From NCBI GenBank assembly GCA_049589355.1, contig JBAWAP010000220.1:1-12807 (forward strand): 12,807 nt of DNA. The letters run 5' to 3'. Positions within the stretch are counted from its first letter, which is position 1, and each line of letters opens with the position of its first letter. The notes below the pieces were generated by a model. That model had not been told where the DNA came from and made no database searches. It saw nothing but the letters and a program-made list of their open reading frames with translations. Positions 1 through 6,227 of the stretch are shown here, in pieces. The DNA is from JBAWAP01 sp049589355 (GTDB lineage: Bacteria; Chloroflexota; Anaerolineae; VGOG01). A program made the translations under genes and the position numbers.

Positions 1-2
1 AC

Positions 3-107
3 CGCTATCAATTGATTGGAAGAACCATCGGCGGACGGCGGCTCAAAATCATCTTTCAACTCAGGCCAGGAAATGTTGTCCGTATCATCACAGGGTGGGA
101 TATATGA
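3..107 (+). CDS. BrnT-like toxin, C-terminal fragment (5' end outside window)
   Basis: Only the last 34 residues are visible, in a frame open from the window edge to TGA at 105-107. They read as alternating beta strands: a GRTIGGRRLKIIFQL strand pair, then VVRIITGWDI at the end. BrnT toxins (RelE-like fold ribonucleases) usually end in this way, with a GRT..GR.L.VVF pair followed by R(I/V)I(T/S)..(D/R). The stop overlaps the ATG of the next gene (ATGA), which fits a toxin-first, antitoxin-second operon as in brnTA. The catalytic N-terminal part is not in the window, so toxin activity cannot be judged. Another RelE-like or DUF4258-type family is possible. Confidence 0.6.
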   Translation, partial: RYQLIGRTIGGRRLKIIFQLRPGNVVRIITGWDI

Positions 108-397
108 GCGCGAGAGATAAAACCAAGGGGAGTCTATCCGAACAAGAAATTGACGAGATTGTAGTGGCACAAGCTAGCGACGATTCGGCTTGGGAAAAAC
201 CTATTCATGTGCGGAGAACTGAGCCAGCTTCTCTGTCTATCCCTGCCGACCTTGCCGCACGCGCGGCTTTCCTAGCGCGACTGCATCGAAAAACAAGTGT
301 CGAGGAGTGGCTTACGCACATCATTCAAGAACGAGTAGAGTTAGAAGAAGCCGCTTTCGTCGGAGTGAAACGCGATTTGGCCGTAAAGACTGACTAA
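104..397 (+). CDS. Probable antitoxin of a BrnTA-like pair
   Basis: This 97-residue, strongly charged protein probably neutralises the upstream toxin and represses their shared promoter. An ATG at 95 is in frame, but the ATG at 104 overlaps the toxin stop by four bases (ATGA), so 104 is the likelier start. The first 40 residues are acidic and polar. The centre, ASLSIPADLAARAAFLARLH, reads as a short beta strand followed by a helix, as in ribbon-helix-helix (CopG/Arc-like) DNA-binding proteins. The tail is helical, with EEWLTHIIQERVELEEAAF. The family is inferred from this layout and from the gene order; no single residue proves it. Confidence 0.6.
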   Translation: MSARDKTKGSLSEQEIDEIVVAQASDDSAWEKPIHVRRTEPASLSIPADLAARAAFLARLHRKTSVEEWLTHIIQERVELEEAAFVGVKRDLAVKTD

Positions 398-552
398 TGG
401 CTGGACTTCCAGGGGAGCGTATTCCAGTCTTCAGTACGTGCTTCCACGCCTGCCATAAGACCCGAACTCCTCTGGCACGGCCGCGATCCTGGCCGAGGCT
501 ATGGCCACTTATCAAGAGAAGGGTACAGGGAACGTTGAACACAAGATTTGCT

Positions 553-581
553 TTGACACTTGAGTCGTTGTGTGGTACAAT
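553..581 (+). promoter_or_regulatory. Consensus-like sigma70 promoter with no obvious gene behind it
   Basis: TTGACA at 553-558 and TACAAT at 576-581 are separated by exactly 17 bases, which is close to the ideal vegetative promoter. Transcription would start near 588 and run rightward. The first Shine-Dalgarno downstream (646-653) leads only into a three-codon ORF. The next real gene is at 1001, so the promoter may serve the DUF5343-HEPN operon through a long leader, an unseen small RNA, or a gene since lost. Confidence 0.65.
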
Positions 582-645
582 AGCATGTAGATATTGACCA
601 ACACTTAGCCACATCGTTGCCTCCATTGCAGCCAATAGCCAATGT

Positions 646-670
646 AGGAGGTGAGAGCATGAGACATTGA
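646..670 (+). other. Strong Shine-Dalgarno followed by a three-codon ORF
   Basis: AGGAGGTG at 646-653 is followed at good spacing by ATG at 659, but the frame reads Met-Arg-His and then TGA at 668-670. A GTG at 651 also stops at once. This could be a start region cut off from its gene by a deletion or insertion, or a minimal leader ORF. Together with the promoter at 553-581 it makes a complete expression signal without a coding sequence. Confidence 0.4.
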
Positions 671-809
671 GGGCCGACCTTTTCCGCAGGTTAGGAGGAG
701 GTTGGTTTTTGTTGTTTTTGGTCTATTCTGATAGTTTGCCATTTCAATGCTTTTGTACCTCGTTCTGCAAGCTTTGTTTCGTTGTGGCAAGCGTACTAGG
801 CAGATGAGA

Positions 810-889
810 TTTCCACCTAATACACCAAAAAGGGAGAGTTATATGGAGGAATGTCCGTCTAGTATGCCAAACGGGGGATTAGGTGGAAA
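810..889. repeat. 12-bp inverted repeat enclosing 56 bp (MITE- or IS-end-like)
   Basis: TTTCCACCTAAT at 810-821 is perfectly complementary to ATTAGGTGGAAA at 878-889. The interior holds two related pieces, CACCAAAAAGGG (823-834) and TGCCAAACGGGG (865-876). A further pair, ATATGGA at 841-847 and TCCATAT at 894-900, can also base-pair. Nested arms and internal repeats like these are typical of insertion-sequence ends or miniature elements. No transposase is present and no target duplication was identified. Confidence 0.5.
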
Positions 890-931
890 AACGTCCATAT
901 ATTAAGTAGTTGGGCGGCAATCCAGCACAGG

Positions 932-963
932 ATTCGCGAATACCTCTACTGCGTTAAGTAGAG
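932..963 (+). promoter_or_regulatory. Two adjacent dyads in the leader of the DUF5343-HEPN operon
   Basis: ATTCGCGAAT at 932-941 is a perfect 10-bp palindrome. Two bases later CTCTACT (944-950) and AGTAGAG (957-963) form a 7-bp inverted repeat around a 6-base spacer. Both lie 38-69 bases upstream of the start codon at 1001, where an operator would sit. The second could also be an RNA hairpin. No good -35/-10 pair is clear beside them, so a regulatory role is inferred from position and symmetry only. Confidence 0.4.
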
Positions 964-1000
964 TGTGGTAATGCTAATCTCAACAAAGGAGTAAAGATCA

Positions 1001-1612
1001 ATGGCCGACTTCCCTTATACCCAAGTTACTGGAAAGTTGAAGTCTTTTTTCGAGAAAGTTCAACAGGTAGGTAAGCCTGACACGGTTGATAAGAAATGGC
1101 TTGCCTCAATTGGTTTGAAAGCCACCAATGACCACACGATTATACCGGTGCTCAGATTCATCGGCTTCGTTGATCAATCAAGCAAACCTACTGATAGGTG
1201 GATGAGCTATCGGGACAAAAGTCGCGCCGGAAAGGTCTTGGCAGAAGGAGTACTTGAAGGTTATGCTGAACTTTTCCAGACTTACGCCGGTGCTCATCGC
1301 CGAAGTGATGAGGAACTAAAAGCCTTTTTCAGCACGAAAACAACAGCCGGTGCCCAGGTTGTCTCCAAAACAGTGACAACCTTCAAAACTCTGTGCGGAT
1401 TGGCGGATTTCGAGGGTGTCTCTGTAGAAGGTCCGCCCGTACAACCCGTACAATTGACTCAGGATGGTCTTGGAGCACCAACAAAGATTATCAAGGAATT
1501 GGGGGCTGGTGTTACGATCAACATCAACATTCAACTCACATTGCCGGATACGACAGACGAGAGCGTATACGATAAATTATTCTCCGCTATGAAGAGACAT
1601 CTTCTGTCGTAA
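1001..1612 (+). CDS. DUF5343-like protein, candidate partner of a HEPN protein
   Basis: The 203-residue product has no signal peptide or membrane segment. Residues 4-75 (FPYTQVTGKLKSFFEKVQQVG, then a KKWLASIGLK segment and IIPVLRFIGFVD) match my recollection of DUF5343. That family starts with a helix-rich, winged-helix-like module seen in proteins of unknown role, several of them near defence genes. Residues 170-203 form a separate tail: ININIQLTLPDTTDESVYD followed by an amphipathic helix ending KRHLLS. Such an INIQL.LP...vY..lF tail may bind a partner or oligomerise. AAAGGAG at 985-991 stands nine bases before the ATG. The HEPN gene follows after 11 bases. By analogy it may be the antitoxin or sensor of the pair; no catalytic motif is visible. 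Confidence 0.7.
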   Translation: MADFPYTQVTGKLKSFFEKVQQVGKPDTVDKKWLASIGLKATNDHTIIPVLRFIGFVDQSSKPTDRWMSYRDKSRAGKVLAEGVLEGYAELFQTYAGAHRRSDEELKAFFSTKTTAGAQVVSKTVTTFKTLCGLADFEGVSVEGPPVQPVQLTQDGLGAPTKIIKELGAGVTININIQLTLPDTTDESVYDKLFSAMKRHLLS

Positions 1613-1623
1613 GGTAGTGATGG

Positions 1624-2163
1624 ATGATTGTAGAAATAGCGCGTAGGTTCAGGCAAAAGGCCCATACATTTGAGGATGAAGCTCATCAGATTCTGTCCAA
1701 ACATGAGAGCTCTCAATCACGTATTGTTTCGCTTGATCAAACACGAAGCCGGCTAAAAGTGCTATCTCTCCAGCAAGATGAGCTCTTTCAACAAGCACTG
1801 GCCTGCACTGAGAGAGGCATTTTTCGTGCAGTCCATGTGATGGCGTGGGCTGGGTTTATGGACTTCCTCGAACAAAAGCTTTCCTCAGACGGCTTAGTCA
1901 AAGTGAAGTCGGTAAAAACAGGATGGAGCAAATACAGTACGATTGAGGAAATTCGAGAGAATGTTCCAGAGTTTCAGTTGATTGAGGCTGCTCGTGATGT
2001 GAGGGTACTCTCAAAGTCTGAAGCAAAAACTTTGCTAGGGCTTCTATCCAAACGTAATGAGTGTGCGCACCCAAGCGGCTATAAGCCCGGTTTGAACGAG
2101 AGCCTTGGTTATGTTTCTGAGTTACTAAATCGTATAGAGCAGTTGTATGCCAAGTCGTTGTAG
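1624..2163 (+). CDS. HEPN-type protein with R-x4-H motif, candidate ribonuclease toxin
   Basis: The 179-residue product is almost entirely helical. Residues 144-149 read RNECAH, followed by P-S-G-Y-K-P. This is the R-(x4-6)-H signature of HEPN domains, with the polar Asn after Arg that is common in active HEPN ribonucleases. Residues 55-86 (a helix with FRAVHVMAWAGFMDFLEQKL) would be the first core helix, and 155-175 the last. HEPN proteins act as dimers, cleaving RNA in toxin-antitoxin, abortive-infection and CRISPR-linked systems. The start at 1624 has a weak AAGG at 1611-1614, overlapping the upstream stop, and is probably reached by coupled translation. The attC-like site begins 17 bases after the stop. 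It could instead be a non-catalytic HEPN scaffold; activity is inferred from the motif alone. Confidence 0.7.
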   Translation: MIVEIARRFRQKAHTFEDEAHQILSKHESSQSRIVSLDQTRSRLKVLSLQQDELFQQALACTERGIFRAVHVMAWAGFMDFLEQKLSSDGLVKVKSVKTGWSKYSTIEEIRENVPEFQLIEAARDVRVLSKSEAKTLLGLLSKRNECAHPSGYKPGLNESLGYVSELLNRIEQLYAKSL

Positions 2164-2180
2164 GTATTTAGCAATATGCC

Positions 2181-2252
<72 letters not shown>

Positions 2253-2421
2253 AGACTCGAAGCCTGTTTGAGTGGCGCAAACCTGACCATGAGCTTTCTG
2301 TCTCCAAGTGTCCTCGGACGCCCAACCGTGACCTTGCCCCCGACTTGAGTTACCCACCTGAAGGGCGCACATCGTCAGCCTCCACCGTAGCACTAAAACA
2401 CTAAATGTCACTTCATATTGC

Positions 2422-2462
2422 CCAAAAGAGCCGCCCCGTGGTCAGGACGGCTTTGCTTTTGG
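2422..2462 (+). terminator. Hairpin with T-rich tail, probable rho-independent terminator
   Basis: CCAAAAG (2422-2428) followed by AGCCG pairs with CGGCT (2448-2452) and CTTTTGG (2456-2462), with a three-base bulge between the two right-hand segments. On the forward strand the GC stem is followed by TTTGCTTTT, and on the reverse strand by an equivalent run. It could therefore serve both the cassette operon and the decayed reverse-strand gene at 2494. The stem loop is imperfect. Confidence 0.5.
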
Positions 2463-2493
2463 CCCACCATGGCAACGCAGGATTTGGCCGCTG

Positions 2494-2796
2494 TTACAAA
2501 GGCCGCCGATGGAGGATAAACCGCTTGCGCTCTACGAAGCCCACACTCTCGTAGAGGCGGGTGGCGCCGGTCAGGCTCTTGGCATCCACTCCCAGCACGG
2601 CGGCCTCCATCCCGGCTTTCTTCAGGACATGGACGTGAGTGAGCGTATCACGCTGGGGACATCCAAGTAGGCCAAACAGGGCACCAGGCTCCGTAAAAGG
2701 GCCGAAAATGGGCTCAGCGTTTGCCCATAATGAACGCCGCAGCCAACCGTGCTTTTCCCTACTACATCTTGTGGCTGGAAACGTCAAATAACACAA
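2494..2796 (-). pseudogene. Relic of a GNAT-family N-acetyltransferase (C-terminal part)
   Basis: The last 40 or so residues, KKAGMEAAVLGVDAKSLTGA then TRLYESVGF and a short basic end, match the C-terminal half of GNAT acetyltransferases. In that half the LGVDAENP.A..LYE..GF segment forms strands beta-5/beta-6 and the last helix. The preceding 55 residues do not resemble the family: the acetyl-CoA loop (R/Q-x-x-G-x-G/A) and the strands before it are missing or scrambled. An intact enzyme would be at least 150 residues. The gene is therefore probably decayed, with only its end recognisable at about 2494-2630. Confidence 0.6.
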
Positions 2797-2877
2797 GATA
2801 AGGGATGCGCATCAACTATATCTTGGGGAGACCACAGCGACCTTGTCCCAAACTCGATACGCTCGCGACGTGACATT

Positions 2878-2905
2878 TTGTCAAATGGCCTAAAAATGAT
2901 ATAAT
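2878..2905 (+). promoter_or_regulatory. Promoter ahead of the GGDEF gene cluster
   Basis: TTGTCA at 2878-2883 and a perfect TATAAT at 2900-2905 are 16 bases apart. Transcription would start near 2912. TGACA (2871-2875) and TGTCA (2879-2883) form a small dyad over the -35 box that might be an operator. Downstream are the broken gene start at 2983 and the diguanylate cyclase gene at 3237. Confidence 0.65.
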
Positions 2906-2982
2906 GCGGTTACTTTGATCGCGATGAGATGATTACCATCTTAGACGTTGGCGGTGCCTGTTTTGGGGAGGTATGCAACAAG

Positions 2983-3093
2983 ATGAAAGATGAAGATAAG
3001 ACCAAAGAACAACTCATAGATGCATTGGTGGAGATGCGCCAACGGGTCGCCGATCGAGCATATCCGCCATACTCTTGTTCGAAAGCACCATGA
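2983..3093 (+). pseudogene. Truncated start of a PAS/GGDEF-type sensor gene
   Basis: Thirty-six residues starting MKDEDKTKEQL, with ALVEMRQRVA at positions 14-23, are followed by TGA. The first 23-24 codons, and the ribosome-binding region before them (TTTTGGGGAGG), closely match the start of the gene at 5187 (MEDKYKTKEQL, LAEMRQRIA). Similarity ends at the GCCGA codons, where the 5187 protein continues into its coiled coil and PAS domain. The rest of this copy was evidently lost by deletion or recombination. A short translated leader is possible but less likely. Confidence 0.6.
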
Positions 3094-3236
3094 ACCCGTT
3101 CAGGCTGAAGTTCCGCTACAAGGGGCAGCAGCCCAACCGCGTTCGGTCCAGGGGATCACAACGGCTCAGAACGGCCAATACGATTGGCTTTCTACCCCTA
3201 TTCATCAGAATTCCAGCTTTAGGTAGGAGAAGACTT
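3094..3236 (+). other. Junction segment between broken sensor start and diguanylate cyclase gene
   Basis: The frame of the cyclase is open back to 3075, but the extra 54 residues are basic, of low complexity and unlike any sensor N-terminus. A good AGGAG (3225-3229) precedes the ATG at 3237, and the first transmembrane segment follows directly. I therefore read 3094-3236 as noncoding leftover from the event that truncated the gene at 2983. It forms the 5' leader of the cyclase gene. Confidence 0.4.
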
Positions 3237-5084
3237 ATGATTCGCAAACTATTGAGAAAACTTGGCACGGTAAAGACCACACTTATGCTCACAGTCGCGG
3301 CGGTTCTGTGTTCAGTTGTATTGTATATAATTCTCGCTGTATTTCTGGAACGAATTGCCGCTACTGGCATTGTTATATCCGCCATTATTCCCGCTACTGT
3401 TGCTCCGATCTTATCGTACTTCTTTTTGCGAGTTCTACTCAAACTTGACCTTACGGAGCAGGCGTTGGTGAAAGTCAATATTGAATTAGAGTTACTGGTT
3501 GAACAACGCACGGCTGCACTTGTGAAAGCAAACGAAGAATTGCAAGCTGAAATCACCGAGCGGGTGCGGGCGGAGGAGGAGGCCAGGCGGCGCGCCCTGG
3601 AGCAGGAGACGGTGAGCCGCATCGCCTATGCCCTCAACACCCCCGACGTCCGTGGTGCTTTCCCCGTCTTGGTGGAGGGGCTGCAAGACCTCACCGGCTG
3701 CGACTGGGTGAGCCTGGTAGTGATGGACGAGGCCGGCGAGCAGTTCATCGTGTCTGTGTTGGAGTCCCCCTTCCCCACCCCGGGGGAGGGAGAGGTGATG
3801 CCGCTCTCGGCCACCGCCGCTGCCGAAGACGTAGAGGCTGGCCGCCCCCACCTGACCGCCGACCTGAGCACAGAGACCCACTTCCCGTTCGAGCGAGCCC
3901 TCTACCAGGCTGGCCTTCGCTCGCAGGTCACCCTGCCGTTGCTCGTCGGCGGCGAGGTCTTCGGGGCGCTCAACCTGGGCGGCAGTGATACGCGTCTCTT
4001 CCGGGAGGACCAATTGCCCGTCCTCCGACAGATCGCCGATGCGGTGGCCCTTGCCCTCCAAAACAGCCTCCTCTTCCAAGCGGAGCAGGAGCGGCGTCAC
4101 ATCGCAGAGACCTTGCGCCAGGCCTCCACCGTCATCAGCTCGACCCTGGAGCTAGACGAAGTGCTGGGGTTGATCCTGCAACAACTGCGACAGGTGATAC
4201 CCTACGACAGCGCTTCTGTCCAACGACTAGAGAATGAACGGTTGGAAATCGTGGCCTGCGAAGGATTCGAGGAGCCAGATAAGGTAGTGGGCCTGGTCTT
4301 TCCCCTTAACCACAAATTCCCCAACTATCGCGTGGTCACGACCAAAGCGCCGCTAACCATTGAGGACGTCGTCCAGGATTACGCTCATTTCAAGGACGAG
4401 GCGGATATCTACGACTCGGGCCGCATCCGATCCTGGTTGGGGGTGCCGCTGATGGCGAAGGATCAGGTCATTGGCATGATCGCCCTGGATCGGGCAGAGG
4501 TGCGCCCTTATACCGCTGAGGAGGTCCAACTGGCAATGACCTTCGCCAACCAGGCGGCCATCGCCATCGAGAACGCGCTGCTCTATCAGAAGACCCAGCA
4601 CCTGGCCATCACCGACGGGCTGACAGGACTCTACAACCGCCGTCATTTCTACGAGCTGTTGGAGAGGGAGGTAGAGTCAGTTAACCGCTACGGTGACTAT
4701 CTCTCCCTGATCATGCTCGACATTGACGATTTCAAAGCCTACAACGACACTCGTGGCCACTTGGCAGGCGATGCCCTACTGCGGGAGTTGGCCCAGCTTC
4801 TGACACGAGACATTCGTAAGGTGGACATCGCGGCCCGCTACGGCGGCGACGAATTCGTCCTGTTCTTCCCCCGCACGGACAAGAAGCGGGCGGTGATCCT
4901 GGCGGAGCGGATCAGGACAAGCGTAGAGGAATACGAGTTCTGTGGCGAGGGGGAGATCACCATCAGCCTGGGAGTGGCCACCTGCCCCGAAGATGCAGTG
5001 GAGCCCGAGGCCCTGGTGAAGGCCGCGGATGACGCCCTTCTTGAGGCCAAGAAGCGGGGGAACAGGGTCTGCGCCTGTGGATAG
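3237..5084 (+). CDS. Membrane GAF-GAF-GGDEF diguanylate cyclase
   Basis: The 615-residue protein would make cyclic di-GMP from two GTP at the inner membrane in response to signals sensed by its GAF domains. Residues about 13-37 and 42-65 are two transmembrane segments with almost no loop between them. About 66-122 is a charged coiled coil (an EQRTAALVKANEELQAEI segment). Two GAF domains follow at about 123-275 and 290-440. The GGDEF domain spans about 448-612, starting ITDGLTGLYNRRHF. Its catalytic GGDEF is intact at 536-540, the metal-binding IMLDIDDFK is present, and the RxxD inhibitory site (RKVD, 527-530) lies at the standard distance. An in-frame ATG at 3075 is rejected in favour of 3237, which has AGGAG seven bases upstream. 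The PAS-GGDEF gene follows after 102 bases. Confidence 0.9.
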   Translation: MIRKLLRKLGTVKTTLMLTVAAVLCSVVLYIILAVFLERIAATGIVISAIIPATVAPILSYFFLRVLLKLDLTEQALVKVNIELELLVEQRTAALVKANEELQAEITERVRAEEEARRRALEQETVSRIAYALNTPDVRGAFPVLVEGLQDLTGCDWVSLVVMDEAGEQFIVSVLESPFPTPGEGEVMPLSATAAAEDVEAGRPHLTADLSTETHFPFERALYQAGLRSQVTLPLLVGGEVFGALNLGGSDTRLFREDQLPVLRQIADAVALALQNSLLFQAEQERRHIAETLRQASTVISSTLELDEVLGLILQQLRQVIPYDSASVQRLENERLEIVACEGFEEPDKVVGLVFPLNHKFPNYRVVTTKAPLTIEDVVQDYAHFKDEADIYDSGRIRSWLGVPLMAKDQVIGMIALDRAEVRPYTAEEVQLAMTFANQAAIAIENALLYQKTQHLAITDGLTGLYNRRHFYELLEREVESVNRYGDYLSLIMLDIDDFKAYNDTRGHLAGDALLRELAQLLTRDIRKVDIAARYGGDEFVLFFPRTDKKRAVILAERIRTSVEEYEFCGEGEITISLGVATCPEDAVEPEALVKAADDALLEAKKRGNRVCACG

Positions 5085-5186
5085 ACAGACAACTACCAAC
5101 ACTACCTGCCAGCTATGAACGCTAAAGTCCTGGATTGACTGGCAATAGTTGCCTGAAATCGCTGCCGGTTTTGGGAGGCACGCAAG

Positions 5187-6227
5187 ATGGAAGATAAGTA
5201 CAAGACCAAAGAGCAACTCATATCGGAATTGGCAGAGATGCGTCAACGGATCGCCGAATTGGAAGCGGCGGACACCGAGCGCAGGCGGGCGGAGGAGGCG
5301 CTGCGGGAGAGCGAAGCACGCTATCGGGCCATCGTCGAGGATCAGACTGAACTGATCTGTCGTTTCCTGCCCGACGGAACGCTCACCTTCGCTAACGAGG
5401 CCTACTGCCACTATTTCGGCAAGAAGCGCGAGGAGCTGATCGGGAGCAGCTTCATGCCACTCATTCTTGAGGGGGACCAGGCATTCGTCGAGGAACAATT
5501 CACCTCCCTATCCCTGGAGAACCCCGTTGTAACCTACGAGCACCGGGTCATACTGCCCGACGGACAGATCCGTTGGCAGCAGTGGACCAACCGGGCGATA
5601 TTCGACGAGCGGGGCCGCTTCATTGAATTCCAGTCGGTGGGCCGCGACATCACCGAGTGGGTGCGGGCGGAGGAACAACTGGTCTATATAGCCACCCACG
5701 ACCCCCTGACCGGCCTGCCCAACCGGCGGCTGTTCAATGACCGTCTCACCCTGGAGCTGGCTCACGCACACCGCAACCAGCAAAAGCTGGCCGTGATGTT
5801 GCTCAACCTGGATCATTTCAAAGACGTCAATGATGCGCTGGGGCACAGCGTGGGAGACAAGTTGCTACAAGCTGTTGCCCATCGCTTGAAAAGCCTTCTG
5901 CGTAGGAGTGATACTGTCGCCCGCGTGGGAGACGACGAATTCATGCTGATATTGCCAGCAATCGCCAGAGAGGAAGACACAGCCAATGTTGCCCATAAGA
6001 TCCTAGCAGCCGTTCGAAGGTCACTTGTGTTTGATGGCCACGAGCTCAATATCACCACCAGCATTGGGGTTGCCCTCTATCCCGAGGATGGTGAAGATGC
6101 TGATACTCTAATGAAGAGAGCCGACATCGCCATGTACTGCGCCAAGGATCGGGGTCGGGACAACTACCAACGCTACACTTCAAATGAGATGAACCTGGAG
6201 GAAGATGCATTCAATTCTGGAGATTAG
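5187..6227 (+). CDS. PAS-GGDEF protein with degenerate GDDEF active site
   Basis: This 346-residue soluble protein has an N-terminal coiled coil (about 1-45, MRQRIAELEAADTERRRAEE). A PAS domain follows at about 46-165, including RYRAIVEDQTELICRF and ending in the PAC-like VGRDITEWVRAEEQL. The GGDEF domain covers about 166-335. Its signature is G-D-D-E-F at 248-252, with the second glycine replaced by Asp, while the RxxD inhibitory site (RRSD, 239-242) is kept. Loss of that glycine is expected to weaken or abolish cyclase activity, and the protein may act as a cyclic di-GMP receptor or as a partner of the cyclase upstream. GGGAGG at 5173-5178 precedes the ATG by eight bases. A 5-bp dyad (GGCAA/TTGCC, 5141-5153) lies in the leader. 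Its end overlaps psuG by 23 bases. Confidence 0.88.
   Translation: MEDKYKTKEQLISELAEMRQRIAELEAADTERRRAEEALRESEARYRAIVEDQTELICRFLPDGTLTFANEAYCHYFGKKREELIGSSFMPLILEGDQAFVEEQFTSLSLENPVVTYEHRVILPDGQIRWQQWTNRAIFDERGRFIEFQSVGRDITEWVRAEEQLVYIATHDPLTGLPNRRLFNDRLTLELAHAHRNQQKLAVMLLNLDHFKDVNDALGHSVGDKLLQAVAHRLKSLLRRSDTVARVGDDEFMLILPAIAREEDTANVAHKILAAVRRSLVFDGHELNITTSIGVALYPEDGEDADTLMKRADIAMYCAKDRGRDNYQRYTSNEMNLEEDAFNSGD

Larger units (their letters stand above)
398..908. other. Long stretch without a credible gene (accessory or relic DNA)
   Basis: No reading frame here has convincing protein character. An ORF at 397-597 starts on the antitoxin stop (TAATG), but its product is rich in Arg, Pro and Cys with no visible fold. 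What can be supported is a promoter at 553-581, a Shine-Dalgarno site and three-codon ORF at 646-670, and an inverted repeat at 810-889, each listed separately. The base composition turns AT-rich and T-runs appear around 700-780. The stretch looks like decayed insertion DNA between the toxin-antitoxin pair and the cassette-like unit. Confidence 0.5.

Noticed and set aside
397..597. 66-residue forward ORF starting on the antitoxin stop (TAATG)
   Set aside because: The overlap looks like coupling, but the product is rich in Arg, Pro and Cys, lacks any recognisable pattern and spans the promoter at 553-581.
605..790. 61-residue reverse ORF
   Set aside because: It is antisense to the AT-rich noncoding stretch, has no Shine-Dalgarno and its composition is not protein-like.
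3075..3236. N-terminal extension of the GAF-GGDEF protein from the ATG at 3075
   Set aside because: The extra 54 residues are basic and featureless, and lie in the debris after the truncated sensor start. ATG 3237 has a good AGGAG and puts the membrane segments at the N-terminus.
4776..5498. 240-residue reverse ORF spanning the two GGDEF genes
   Set aside because: It is antisense to two conserved genes and crosses their intergenic region; its composition is that of a complement shadow.
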